A DNA stretch of 64,000 nt from Ensifer sp. MPMI2T (GCF_004827385.1 NZ_SRXN01000020.1:62001-126000), one strand, 5' to 3'. Shown: positions 35,385-44,456, numbered from the stretch's first letter. A program made the numbers and translations. Notes: generated by a model not told the origin, from the sequence alone.

Positions 35385-36535
35385 ACGTGCTCCGGACGAG
35401 TCACAGCATTCAGGAGCGTGGCGGCAGAACACGGCGCTTCGCCGCCCTCGTGCGCAAGGAAAGCTATCAGATCGTGCGCGACCCGAGCAGCATTCTGATC
35501 GCCTTCGTGCTGCCGCTGATCCTGCTCTTCCTCTTCGGCTACGGCGTTTCGCTCGATACCACGCAGACCCGCGTCGGACTGGTAGTCGAGGAAGCAACGC
35601 CGTTGACGCGCGACCTCGCCGCAAGCTTTCAGGGGTCGCGCTATTTCACCGTCGTCAACGGCCACGACCGCCGCGAATTCGATGATGATCTCGTGCTCGG
35701 CCGCGTGCGCGGTATCCTGGTGATTCCGGCCGGCTTTGCGGCCGACCACGCCGCGGGACGCCATCCGGCGATCCAGGTCATCGTCGATGGCTCGGATCCG
35801 AATACGGCGAATTTTGTTCAGAACTACGCGCAGGGTACGGTCGCCAACTGGGAGCGCCAGCGGTTCAGCGAGGGCATGGGCCGCTCGCCGGCGATTGCTG
35901 CCGAACAACGCTTCTGGTTCAACCCGGAACTGACAAGCCGCAATTTTCTTGTCCCCGGATCGATCGCCATCGTCATGACGCTCGTCGGTACGCTGCTAAC
36001 GTCGCTGGTCGTAGCACGTGAATGGGAACGAGGGACGATGGAGGCGATGATGGCGACACCGGTCTCCGCCGCCGAGCTGCTTGCCGGCAAGCTCCTGCCC
36101 TATTTCATTCTCGGGCTCACCTCGATGACGCTCTGCGTGCTGCTCGCCGTCTTTCTCTTCGGCGTGCCCTTCCGCGGCTCGGTGGCGGCGCTCTACGCAC
36201 TCTCCGCCACGTTCCTCATGCCGGCGCTCGGCCAAGGGTTGCTGATCTCGGCCGCCACCAAGAATCAGTTCCTAGCCTCCCAGCTTGCGTTGATAACGGC
36301 GTTCCTGCCGGCTTTCCTGCTTTCCGGCTTCCTCTTCGAGATCAATTCCATGCCGACAGTCATCCAGTGGATCACCTTCATCGTGCCGGCACGCTATCTG
36401 ATCCCCAGCCTGCAGTCCGTGTTTCTGGCCGGGGATATCTGGCCGATGTTCGCACGCGCGATCGCAGTCATGCTTCTGATCGGCGGCGTCTTCTTCGCGC
36501 TTGCCGCACGCAGCACCAGAAAGAGGATCGGCTAA
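35381..36535 (+). CDS. ybhS: ABC-2 type permease, YbhS-like
   Basis: 384 residues with the ABC-2 layout: one helix near 40-60 (ILIAFVLPLILLFLFGYGVS), a large extracytoplasmic domain (about 65-190), then five C-terminal helices with the REWERGTMEAMMATPVSAAE block. It forms the heterodimeric membrane part with the next gene. The transported compound is unknown. Confidence 0.87.
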   Translation: MNVLRTSHSIQERGGRTRRFAALVRKESYQIVRDPSSILIAFVLPLILLFLFGYGVSLDTTQTRVGLVVEEATPLTRDLAASFQGSRYFTVVNGHDRREFDDDLVLGRVRGILVIPAGFAADHAAGRHPAIQVIVDGSDPNTANFVQNYAQGTVANWERQRFSEGMGRSPAIAAEQRFWFNPELTSRNFLVPGSIAIVMTLVGTLLTSLVVAREWERGTMEAMMATPVSAAELLAGKLLPYFILGLTSMTLCVLLAVFLFGVPFRGSVAALYALSATFLMPALGQGLLISAATKNQFLASQLALITAFLPAFLLSGFLFEINSMPTVIQWITFIVPARYLIPSLQSVFLAGDIWPMFARAIAVMLLIGGVFFALAARSTRKRIG

Positions 36536-36536
36536 A

Positions 36537-37649
36537 ATGTGGTGGACGCGACTGAAGGCGCTGATCATAAAGGAGCTTCTGGCAGTGCTGCGCGACCCGA
36601 AGGGCCGCGCCATCCTCATCGGTCCGCCGATCATCCAACTGCTCGTCTTTTCCTATGCGGCAACGTTGGAGGTGAAGAACGTCGACCTGATGGTGCTCGA
36701 TCGCGATACGGGCCATTGGAGCCAGGAGCTGGTCCAGCGGGTCGGCGGATCGCCGACCTTCCGAACGATCACGGGGGCAAACAGTCCGGCGGAGGTCCGG
36801 CGCGCCATCGATAAGCAGCGTGTGCTTGCCGCACTGGAAATCGGTCCGACTTTCTCGCGCGACATCGAAGCGGGACGGCCGGCCGAAGTGCAGGTGATCC
36901 TCGACGGGCGGCGTTCCAACGCCTCGCAGATCGTTTCCGGTTATCTGACCCAGATCGTCGGCACGCTCGCTTCGGAAACCCCCGCGGGAAAACGTGCGGC
37001 ATCCGACGTGATCCGGGTCGAGGCGCGCAACTGGTTCAACCCCAACCTCACCTACCAATGGTTCATGGTGCCGAACTTAGTGGCAAGCATTGCGCTCCTG
37101 ATCGGGCTGGTCGTCACCGCGCTGTCGGTTGCCCGCGAACGCGAGCTCGGCACCTTCGATCAGCTCATCGTCTCGCCGTTGCGCACCCACGAAATCCTCA
37201 TCGGCAAACTGATACCGCCGATGCTGATCGGCCTCTTCCACATCACGATCTACATTCTCGCGGCCGTATTCATTTTCGGCGTACCGCTGCGCGGCTCGCT
37301 CTTCCTGCTGTACGGCAGCGCGGTCTTCTATCTCGCGTCCGTCGTCGGTCTCGGCCTTTTTATCTCGGCTCTGTCGATGACACAGCAGCAGGCAATTTTG
37401 GGAGCCTTTCTGTTCATGGTTCCCGCCATGCTCCTGTCAGGTTTCGCGACACCGATCGAGAACATGCCGTCCTGGCTGCAGCCGATCACGCTCGTCAATC
37501 CGCTGCGTTATTTCCTGGTGATCGTGAAAGGCGTGTTCCTCAAGGATATCCCGCTCGCCGAGGTCGTCCACCAGACGCTGCCGCTCTGCTTGATCGCCAT
37601 CGTGACACTCTCCGCCGCCGCCTGGCTCTTTCGCAGCAAGCTGGAGTAG
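36537..37649 (+). CDS. ybhR: ABC-2 type permease, YbhR-like
   Basis: 370 residues from ATG 36537, one base after the YbhS stop. Same architecture: helix 1 (ILIGPPIIQLLVFSYAATLE), extracytoplasmic loop, then five helices with ARERELGTFDQLIVSPLRTH. It completes the CecR-YbhGFSR set. The open frame extends 12 codons upstream but overlaps YbhS without need. Confidence 0.87.
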   Translation: MWWTRLKALIIKELLAVLRDPKGRAILIGPPIIQLLVFSYAATLEVKNVDLMVLDRDTGHWSQELVQRVGGSPTFRTITGANSPAEVRRAIDKQRVLAALEIGPTFSRDIEAGRPAEVQVILDGRRSNASQIVSGYLTQIVGTLASETPAGKRAASDVIRVEARNWFNPNLTYQWFMVPNLVASIALLIGLVVTALSVARERELGTFDQLIVSPLRTHEILIGKLIPPMLIGLFHITIYILAAVFIFGVPLRGSLFLLYGSAVFYLASVVGLGLFISALSMTQQQAILGAFLFMVPAMLLSGFATPIENMPSWLQPITLVNPLRYFLVIVKGVFLKDIPLAEVVHQTLPLCLIAIVTLSAAAWLFRSKLE

Positions 37650-37697
37650 CAAGGTCAGACAAGCCGGATTGGTCCGGGATACTTGCGGGAGCAACGG

Positions 37698-37733
37698 CTA
37701 TCTCAGTATCTGCGTCTCGATCAGTATGGTCAT
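37698..37733 (-). pseudogene. Toxin gene stump, VapC-like start
   Basis: An ATG overlapping the antitoxin stop (ATGA) opens a frame of only 11 codons, MTILIETQILR, then TAG. The pattern recalls the first strand of PIN-domain toxins (LLLDTHIL), with Glu in place of the catalytic Asp. No further PIN sequence follows. Very short, so the call rests on context. Confidence 0.35.
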
Positions 37734-37974
37734 GCGCCGGTACCGAAGAGATTTTCAATCTCATCGCTGCCCATACGATCGAAATCGTCCGGCACCACAA
37801 TCTGGCCGATCGTAAAGCCGATCCGCTGCTTTTCGGTCTCGGAAGGCTGATCGAGGGCAACCACCTTCACCAGAGGCTTTCCCGCCTTAGCGATGATGAA
37901 CGGCTCTCCCTCGCCGCCTTCTAGACAAGGCGGGACAAATGGGCCTTAGCCTCATGGATATTGATCGTTTTCAC
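37730..37974 (-). pseudogene. Phd/YefM-type antitoxin, inactivated
   Basis: From GTG 37974 the frame encodes VKTINIHEAKAHLSRLV, the start of a Phd/YefM antitoxin. It is cut by TAG exactly where Glu is usual. The rest (EPFIIAKAGKPLVKVVALD, then GFTIGQIVVPDDFDRMGSDE) is intact in a shifted frame and ends with TGA at 37730-37732. At least two lesions, a nonsense codon and a frameshift, separate it from a normal protein of about 80 residues. Confidence 0.7.
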
Positions 37975-37982
37975 CGCTGCCC

Positions 37983-38025
37983 CACCGGATTGAGCTTAGT
38001 TTTATAGACCTAGCTCAATCCGGTG
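37983..38025. repeat. 14-bp inverted repeat beside the antitoxin relic
   Basis: CACCGGATTGAGCT (37983-37996) and its exact complement AGCTCAATCCGGTG (38012-38025) flank a 15-nt AT-rich spacer. On the minus strand the spacer contains TATAAA, a possible -10 for the antitoxin, whose start is 9 bp away. It may be the TA operator, or a terminator for the esterase, which ends 7 bp to the right. No T run is present. Confidence 0.5.
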
Positions 38026-38031
38026 CGACTT

Positions 38032-38634
38032 TCACGTTTTCACGAACCGTTCAACCGCGGCAATCTCGTTCTGCCGGATATCATGGCCGCCGGAATGCCA
38101 CTCTACGGCAACTTCCGCTTTCTGATCCTTGAAATAATCGGCGAGCGACTGCGTTAGTGGCGCCGGGCAAATTGGATCGCGCTCTCCGGCGGTAATCAGT
38201 ATGCCCCGGCCCTCGAGCTTCGGATTGGCTTTCGGCTTGAACGGGATCAGCGGGTGCATCAGCACTGCCTTGTCGAAGACGCCTTCTTCAATCAGGACGT
38301 TCGCAATGATATTGGCGCCGTTGGAATAGCCTAGGCCGATGATTGCCGAGGCCTCATGCTCGGCGGCGAGCGTCGTGACGAAGCTTGCCAACTTCGTGGT
38401 GGCGCGGGCGAGGTCCGCCATATCATACACACCTTCGCCGGTGCGCCTGAAAAAGCGGGCCGCGCCGGATTCCGACACGTCGCCGCGCGGCGACACGATC
38501 GTCGCCTCCGGCAAAAGCTGCGAGCCGAAGGTGAAAAACTGGTTCTCGTCGCCTCCGGTGCCGTGAAGAACGAAGAGGATCGGGCTGCCGGGCTTGCCGG
38601 CTTTCAATTTATGCACATAGCCGTGGTCGACCAT
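38032..38634 (-). CDS. Carboxylesterase/phospholipase, MhqD-like
   Basis: 200 residues from ATG 38634 (AAGGAGAG upstream). Alpha/beta hydrolase: oxyanion region LHGTGGDENQ, nucleophile in LGYSNGANI, acid in GERDPICP and the His in SGGHDI. The length and GTGGDENQFF block match the MhqD/YodD-type esterases often paired with ring-cleaving VOC dioxygenases in quinone and azo-compound resistance. The dioxygenase gene is immediately upstream on the same strand. Confidence 0.83.
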   Translation of the reverse strand: MVDHGYVHKLKAGKPGSPILFVLHGTGGDENQFFTFGSQLLPEATIVSPRGDVSESGAARFFRRTGEGVYDMADLARATTKLASFVTTLAAEHEASAIIGLGYSNGANIIANVLIEEGVFDKAVLMHPLIPFKPKANPKLEGRGILITAGERDPICPAPLTQSLADYFKDQKAEVAVEWHSGGHDIRQNEIAAVERFVKT

Positions 38635-38747
38635 TGGAGCTCTCCTTGGCACCAGCCTGCACAGGCGGTGCCGCTACTATTCGTCACATCAAGCCCCTCC
38701 CCGCGTGAATCGGAGGAGGAAATCTCGGCCGCAGAGATACTGGAAGT

Positions 38748-39686
38748 CTATGCTTCCAGCTTCTGCAGGTGGCTTTCCAGGATCGGGCGCAGATGCTTGT
38801 GCTGCTGCGGCAGTTTCAGCGCCTCGCCGAGATGGGCAATCTCCTCGTCACGATCAAAGCCGGGCTCGTTCGTGGCGATCTCGAAAAGCACCCCACCCGG
38901 TGTCCGGAAATAGATCGCCCAGAAGTAGTCACGATCGATGACCGGCGTGACATGATAGCCAGTGTCCATCAGGGCTTTGCGCACTTCCAGCTGCTTTTCG
39001 CGATTGTCGACTGCGAAGGCGACATGGTGCACGGAGCCGGCGCCCTGAGACGCGCGATTGACGTTCGGCAGCGTTTCGAGGTCGACGAGGCTTGCACCGT
39101 TGCCGCCCGGGACGATCAGCCGGGTGACGCCATCCTTGCGGTCGAGCTCCTGATAGCCCATGAACTTGAGGAGTTCGGACGTGGCGCCTTCATCGCGCAA
39201 GCGCATGGCGACCGAGTGGAAGCCACGGATTGCGTGATCGGCGGCAATGCCGCCCTCGGTCCACGGGGCACGCGGATCATCCTTCACTTCGACCAGAGCG
39301 AAGCCGTCGCCATCCGGGCCGGCGAAGTTCAAACGTTTCTCGCCGAAGGTTTCCTCGTCCTTGAGGCCCGTGACGCCAAGTTTGCTCAAGCGGTCATGCC
39401 AGAAACCGAGCGAACCGACCGGGACAGCGAAGACAGTCGTTCCGACTTCTCCCGTCCCGGCATGGCCGCGCGGCATCTGGGGAAACGGGAAATAGGTCAT
39501 CACGGTGCCGGGCGTGCCGACCTCGTCACCATAATAGAGGTGGTAGACGTCCGGCGAATCGAAGTTCACGGTCTTCTTGACGCGGCGCAGGCCAAGCGTA
39601 TTGGTGAAGAACTGGTTGTTGGTGCGGGCGTCGTCCGCCATCGACGTGACGTGATGCAGGCCTTTGATCTGGTCGAGCATTGTCAT
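38748..39686 (-). CDS. Ring-cleaving VOC dioxygenase, MhqO-like
   Basis: 312 residues from ATG 39686 (AAAGGA upstream). Two VOC repeats: GLHHVTSMADDARTNNQFF at the N terminus and GFHSVAMRL/SVHHVAFAV later. GVLFEIATNEPG supplies the third metal ligand, Glu. This is the pattern of extradiol dioxygenases of the MhqO/MhqA group, which act on hydroquinones. It is probably co-transcribed with the esterase downstream and controlled through the palindrome at 39779-39799. The role in quinone detoxification is inferred from family and pairing. Confidence 0.85.
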   Translation of the reverse strand: MTMLDQIKGLHHVTSMADDARTNNQFFTNTLGLRRVKKTVNFDSPDVYHLYYGDEVGTPGTVMTYFPFPQMPRGHAGTGEVGTTVFAVPVGSLGFWHDRLSKLGVTGLKDEETFGEKRLNFAGPDGDGFALVEVKDDPRAPWTEGGIAADHAIRGFHSVAMRLRDEGATSELLKFMGYQELDRKDGVTRLIVPGGNGASLVDLETLPNVNRASQGAGSVHHVAFAVDNREKQLEVRKALMDTGYHVTPVIDRDYFWAIYFRTPGGVLFEIATNEPGFDRDEEIAHLGEALKLPQQHKHLRPILESHLQKLEA

Positions 39687-39778
39687 GTTCCTTTCTGCCC
39701 GTCTCCAAACCGGGCTCGTTGATGGCGTATAGATGCGCCGTTGCTTTCCTTTGCGAAAGGCTGACGCGGACAAACGCA

Positions 39779-39799
39779 TTGTCAACGCGGCGTTGACAA
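39779..39799. promoter_or_regulatory. Perfect 21-bp palindrome between mhqO-like and dctB-like genes
   Basis: TTGTCAACG-CGG-CGTTGACAA, 9-bp perfect arms, 93 bp upstream of the dioxygenase start. TTGACA lies in each arm on its respective strand, so a bound dimer would cover a -35. It is most likely the operator of a MarR- or LysR-type quinone/phenol sensor that is not encoded next to it. Confidence 0.55.
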
Positions 39800-39898
39800 G
39801 CTTGGTTTCTCGTTGAGAAGAATCGACTCCTGCGAGTGACTTGCCACCGGTTGAGTTGGCCCCTACGATTGATTAAATCGGTCATCCGAGAGGAACGC

Positions 39899-41749
39899 GT
39901 GGGAGGAGGAGCCGGGCATTCCGTGAGATATCGTCTAGTGCTTGCGCTCTGCCTGCTGCCGCTCATCGCCGTGCCCATCGCCTGGCAGGGCAACGCTGTA
40001 GCCACGCACCGTTATATGCAGGAGGCTTCGGCGCAGGCGACCACAACGCTGAGGCTTGCCGTCTCCGCCTTGAGCGGGCACCTCAATCGCTACCAGGCGC
40101 TTCCGGCCCTGATTGCCGATCACGATGACGTCAAGGAACTGGCCACGCGGCCGCAGGATCGGCGGCTCCGCGAGAGCGTCAACACCTACCTGAAGGAAAT
40201 CAACGCCCTCCTCAGATCCTCGGACATCTATGTGATCACACCGGATGGCGACACGATCGCAGCGAGCAACTACGACGGCCCCGCAAGCTTCGTCGGCGAG
40301 AATTTCAGCTATCGTCCTTATTTTCAGGATGCCTTGAAGGGCATGCAGTCCCGCTTCTACGCGCTCGGCACGACGTCGCTCAAGCGCGGCTACTATTTCG
40401 GCTCGCCGATCCGCGTCGGCGATGAAATCCGCGGCGTCATAGTCTTCAAGGTCGATATCGAGACGATCGAGGCCTCCTGGCAGGGAGGCGAGTACAAGCT
40501 GTTCGTCTCCGACCCCGAAGGCATCATTTTCATGAGCGGCAGTCCGGAATGGCTCTACGCAAGCATTCTGCCGCTGACGCCCGACCGTCTCTCGCGCACC
40601 GAGGCCTCGCGCCGCTATGCAAACGCGGTTCTCCGTCCGCTGCCAGTATCGCGCAGCACGCTGTTCGACCACCAATTGATGCGGATTGCGAGCGGTGACG
40701 CGAGCCGTGAATACCTTGTCCTTTCGCAATATATGCCTGAAGCCGACTGGACGGTGAACGTCCTGATCGATACGGCGTCCGTCAAGACACAGGCACTGAC
40801 CGCGGTTACCGCCGCGATGTTGCTTTGCGGCCTTGCCGGCCTTGCGGTCGCCGTTCTCTGGCAGCGCCGTGCGCGTCTCAGGGAGCGCCTCGTGATGCAG
40901 GCGCAAGCCCAAAGCGAGCTTGAGCGCCGGGTCGAAGAGCGCACCGCCGATCTCGCGCGCGTCAATGCCCAGATCGAGGAGGAGATCGCCGAGCGCAGAC
41001 TCACCGAGCGGCAGTTGCGCCAGACCCAGGCGGACCTCATCCAGGCGGGCAAGCTCGCCGGCCTCGGCCAGATGTCGGCAGCCCTCTCACATGAATTCAA
41101 CCAGCCGCTTGCCGCTGCCAAAACCTATGCCGACAGTGCGGCCCTCCTGATCGAGCGGGGACGAACGGCCGAGGCGAGCGACAATGTCAGGCGCATTTCC
41201 GGTCTTATCGACCGTATGGCGTCCATCAGCCGGCATCTACGCAATTTTGCGCGCAAGCCCAATGAGAAGCTTGGCCCTGTACCTCTCGACGAGGTGATGC
41301 GGGACACAATGGAAATCGTGGCCGCCCGGATCAAGGCGGCAAACGCCGCTGTGGATATCGATCTCGGCGACGAACCGCTTGTTGTCCAGGCGGGATCTGT
41401 CCGGCTTCAGCAGGTGCTCGTCAACGTTATCGCCAACGCAGTCGACGCGGTCGAGGGCCTCGATGATCGTGCGATTTCGGTCAACGCCTGCCGCGAAGGC
41501 GACAAGGTGGTGATCACGATCCGCGACCGAGGACCAGGTGTGGGATCCGCCATTGCGGAACGCATCTTCGATCCGTTCTTCAGCACCAAGGGTGTCGGCA
41601 AGGGGCTCGGCCTCGGACTCTCTATCTCCTACAACATCGTCAAGGATTTCGGCGGCAACCTGACCGTTTCGAACCACCCTGAAGGAGGTGCCGTGTTTCG
41701 CATCGAACTTGCGGCCGTCAGCCGGGCCGGGCGTGAGGCCGCCGAATGA
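39899..41749 (+). CDS. dctB: DctB-like C4-dicarboxylate sensor kinase
   Basis: 616 residues from GTG 39899 (AGAGGA 4-5 nt upstream; GTG 39923 is an alternative). The first helix is at about 13-32. A periplasmic double-PAS (PDC) sensor of about 260 residues includes NYDGPASFVGENFSYRPYF, a typical DctB block, then the second helix and a coiled coil. His398 lies in ALSHEFNQPLAAAKTY. The N box is NVIANAVDAV, G1 is IRDRGPGVG and G2 is GKGLGLGLSISYNIV. It is coupled to the next gene by ATGA. No dctA-type transporter is nearby, so its ligand may differ from succinate. Confidence 0.86.
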   Translation: MGGGAGHSVRYRLVLALCLLPLIAVPIAWQGNAVATHRYMQEASAQATTTLRLAVSALSGHLNRYQALPALIADHDDVKELATRPQDRRLRESVNTYLKEINALLRSSDIYVITPDGDTIAASNYDGPASFVGENFSYRPYFQDALKGMQSRFYALGTTSLKRGYYFGSPIRVGDEIRGVIVFKVDIETIEASWQGGEYKLFVSDPEGIIFMSGSPEWLYASILPLTPDRLSRTEASRRYANAVLRPLPVSRSTLFDHQLMRIASGDASREYLVLSQYMPEADWTVNVLIDTASVKTQALTAVTAAMLLCGLAGLAVAVLWQRRARLRERLVMQAQAQSELERRVEERTADLARVNAQIEEEIAERRLTERQLRQTQADLIQAGKLAGLGQMSAALSHEFNQPLAAAKTYADSAALLIERGRTAEASDNVRRISGLIDRMASISRHLRNFARKPNEKLGPVPLDEVMRDTMEIVAARIKAANAAVDIDLGDEPLVVQAGSVRLQQVLVNVIANAVDAVEGLDDRAISVNACREGDKVVITIRDRGPGVGSAIAERIFDPFFSTKGVGKGLGLGLSISYNIVKDFGGNLTVSNHPEGGAVFRIELAAVSRAGREAAE

Positions 41750-43104
41750 CCGAGAGTCGTGTTCTGCTCGTCGACGACGAAGAGGAACTTCGCCATTCGA
41801 GCGCCCAGGCGCTCGAGCTTGCAGGTTTTCGCGTCGACACATTCGCCAGTGCCGAACACGCGCTCGAGTTCATCGGCTTCAGCTTTTCCGGCGTGGTGAT
41901 CAGCGACATTCGCATGCCGGGCATGGATGGCATGACCTTTCTGCAGCGTATTCGCGAAATCGACGCCGAGGTTCCGGTGATCCTCGTGACGGGTCACGGC
42001 GACGTCCAACTCGCCGTGCGCGCGATGCGCGAAGGCGCCTACGATTTCGTCGAAAAGCCATTCACGGCGCAAACGCTCGCCGGAACCATTCGCCGCGCGC
42101 TCGAGTGGCGCGGCCTCGTGCTTGAAAACCGGCGCCTGAGAGCAGTTGCGGGAAAGCGCGACGACATCGAGCAACGGCTGCCGGGGCGAAGCCAGGCGAT
42201 GGTCGACCTGCGCTACAAGGTCCGCGCCATCGGCGCTTCCGACGCCGATACACTGATCATCGGAGAAACGGGTGTCGGCAAGGAGGTCGTGGCACGCGCA
42301 CTCCATGACTTGAGCAGCCGCGCCAACAGCCCTTTCATTGCCATCAATTGCGCCGCCCTTCCGGAGACGCTGATCGAGAGCGAGCTTTTCGGGCATGAGG
42401 CCGGCGCGTTTCCCGGCGCGTTGCGACCGCGCTACGGCAAGTTCGAGCACGGGCGCGGCGGCACCATCCTGCTCGACGAGATCGGCTCCATGCCCTTCGA
42501 CCTCCAGGCAAAGTTCCTGCGCGTGCTGCAGGAACGGGTGATAACCCGGCTCGGCTCCAATGAAATCGTGCCGCTCGACGTACGCTTCGTCGCCACCAGC
42601 AAAGTCGATCTGGAGCGGGAAGTTGCCGCCGGCCGTTTCCGCGCCGATCTGCTCTATCGGTTGAACGTCGCGACGCTGCGCGTGCCGCCGCTTGCCCAAC
42701 GCCGCTCCGACATTCCGCTGCTTTTCATGCAACTCGTGCGCGAATCCGCCGCGCGCTATGGCCGCGACGACGTCGAGATTTCCCCTGCTCTGGCGTCAGA
42801 AATCGCCGAGCGCGACTGGCCGGGCAATGTTCGCGAACTGCGCAATGCCGCCGAACGGTTCGTGCTCGGGCTTGAAGCCGAACAGGACGACGCTGCTCGA
42901 CCAAACGGGGCGCGTCTCGCCGACAAGGTCGCCGCCTTCGAAAAGAGCCTTATCGCCAGCGCGCTTGCGGCCCATGGCGGGGCGCTGAAGCCTGTCTACG
43001 AGTCGCTCGGGATCTCGCGCAAGACGCTTTATGAAAAGATGCAGAAGTTCGGCCTCGACAAAAGGCTTCTGGCGGCAGACGCACAACGTGACGACGACGC
43101 GTGA
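41746..43104 (+). CDS. dctD: DctD-like sigma-54 activator with GAFPGA loop
   Basis: 452 residues. Receiver (VLLVDDEEELRHSS; Asp in ISDIRMPGMDG; Lys in VEKPF), AAA+ domain with Walker A GETGVGKE and Walker B GGTILLDEIG, and a Fis-type HTH at the end (ALKPVYESLGISRKTLYEKM). The sigma-54 contact loop, normally GAFTGA, reads GAFPGA at residues 220-225. The Thr is usually needed to engage sigma-54, so this protein may work differently or belong to a DctD subgroup with this loop. It pairs with the upstream DctB-like kinase. Confidence 0.87.
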   Translation: MTESRVLLVDDEEELRHSSAQALELAGFRVDTFASAEHALEFIGFSFSGVVISDIRMPGMDGMTFLQRIREIDAEVPVILVTGHGDVQLAVRAMREGAYDFVEKPFTAQTLAGTIRRALEWRGLVLENRRLRAVAGKRDDIEQRLPGRSQAMVDLRYKVRAIGASDADTLIIGETGVGKEVVARALHDLSSRANSPFIAINCAALPETLIESELFGHEAGAFPGALRPRYGKFEHGRGGTILLDEIGSMPFDLQAKFLRVLQERVITRLGSNEIVPLDVRFVATSKVDLEREVAAGRFRADLLYRLNVATLRVPPLAQRRSDIPLLFMQLVRESAARYGRDDVEISPALASEIAERDWPGNVRELRNAAERFVLGLEAEQDDAARPNGARLADKVAAFEKSLIASALAAHGGALKPVYESLGISRKTLYEKMQKFGLDKRLLAADAQRDDDA

Positions 43105-43109
43105 TGCCC

Positions 43110-44456
43110 TCACGCGTTGGAACGGGACGCGTGCGCCGGGGCGCTCCGCATTTCTTCGCCGCGTTCAAGTGAATCCACGACCTCGACAGGTGTCTTCATG
43201 ATGATTTCACGATGCGGGAACGGGATTGAAATACCTGCCTCCTTAAACGCATCCCACAATGCCATGAGGACCTCACCGCGCACGTTTGTCAGCCCGTTGC
43301 TCGGATCGGAGATCCAGAACCTCAATTTGAAATCAAGCGACGATGAGCCGAATGCGGTTATCCAACAAACCGGCTGGGCGTAGTCACTGGCTACCCGCGG
43401 AATGGCTTTCGCAGTCTCAACCGCGATGCGCGCGACCTCATGCGGGTCGCTGTCGTACGAGGTCCCAAAATCGACCTCTATGCGGACATACTCGCTGGAA
43501 AAGGACCAGTTCACGACCTGCTCGGAAATGAAATCTTCGTTGGGGATAAGATATTCCTTTCCATCTCTCGTGATCACGGAGACGAAGCGGGAGCGTAGGT
43601 CGCGGATCGCGCCGAAGGTTTCTCCAAGCGTAATCGTGTCGCCCGGTTTGATCGACTTGTCGAGAAGGATGATGATTCCGGATACGAAATTGGAGACCAC
43701 TTTCTGCAGGCCGAAACCGATGCCGACGCCGACGGCACCCGAAAAGACAGTGAGGGCCGTCAGGTCGATGCCTGTTGCAGATAGGGCGATAGCGCCCGCC
43801 AATCCGATCAAGCTGATCTTGATGAGCTTGCTGATGAGAACCTTGAGCGACGGCGTGAGATCCGAGGACTTCTGTAACCAGTGGGACGACATGTTGCCGA
43901 TCAGAACGGCCAGCCAGATCAGCGCGGCAGAAAGGACGATGGCCTTCAAGACCAGCAACATCGAAAGACGGGCAGCGCCGAGGTTGACGGCAATGCCATC
44001 AAGCGCGGTCAGGATCGTGTCATCCAGTCCAAGTGCGTAAAGCGCAAAGTAGAGCCAGCCGGCGACCGCAACGACTCGTGCGAGCATGTGGTTTCTGATT
44101 ATGCGCGTAAGAACCACGATCACAAACCACGCCGCCACGAGCGTAAGGGCCGTGGCCACCAGCCACCGGGACGAAGGCCATCCAAATCGCAGCAAAATAA
44201 CGTTCGCGATCCACAGCCACGCAATCAAGAAAAGCCACCGCAGCCGCCGCATGAAGGCGATGATGACGCGGAGCAGATCGGGATTTCCCTTGATGGCGCG
44301 CGCGCGGGTCTCCACTGCCGGCTCTATCCGTTTTGCCAGGAAACCGCAAATCAGGTAACCGGTTACAATCACGACGCACTGATAGACCGTCCACTCGTTC
44401 AGAACGACAGTCTGCAGCCAAGCTACGGCGGCGTTGACCGCTTCTATGAAATCCAT
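43110..44456 (-). CDS. MscS-family mechanosensitive channel
   Basis: 448 residues. Several N-terminal helices precede the MscS core. The pore-lining helix is Gly/Ala-rich (VFSGAVGVGIGFGLQKVVSN), followed by the beta domain (SIKPGDTITLGETFGAIRDL) and the C-terminal cytoplasmic cage (SGLTNVRGEVL-like region near the end). It releases solutes on hypoosmotic shock. It is one of the larger MscS paralogues, with about six helices. It converges with dctD. Confidence 0.86.
   Translation of the reverse strand: MDFIEAVNAAVAWLQTVVLNEWTVYQCVVIVTGYLICGFLAKRIEPAVETRARAIKGNPDLLRVIIAFMRRLRWLFLIAWLWIANVILLRFGWPSSRWLVATALTLVAAWFVIVVLTRIIRNHMLARVVAVAGWLYFALYALGLDDTILTALDGIAVNLGAARLSMLLVLKAIVLSAALIWLAVLIGNMSSHWLQKSSDLTPSLKVLISKLIKISLIGLAGAIALSATGIDLTALTVFSGAVGVGIGFGLQKVVSNFVSGIIILLDKSIKPGDTITLGETFGAIRDLRSRFVSVITRDGKEYLIPNEDFISEQVVNWSFSSEYVRIEVDFGTSYDSDPHEVARIAVETAKAIPRVASDYAQPVCWITAFGSSSLDFKLRFWISDPSNGLTNVRGEVLMALWDAFKEAGISIPFPHREIIMKTPVEVVDSLERGEEMRSAPAHASRSNA

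Larger units (their letters stand above)
37650..38031. other. Gap holding a toxin-antitoxin relic and a long palindrome
   Basis: 382 bp between YbhR and the esterase. No intact gene. It contains the toxin start remnant (37698-37733), the broken antitoxin gene (37730-37974) and a 14-bp-arm inverted repeat (37983-38025), all consistent with a decayed TA locus. Confidence 0.5.

Noticed and set aside
39779-39799. Palindrome before the mhqO-like gene as a transposon end
   Set aside because: No transposase or second inverted end nearby; position fits an operator.
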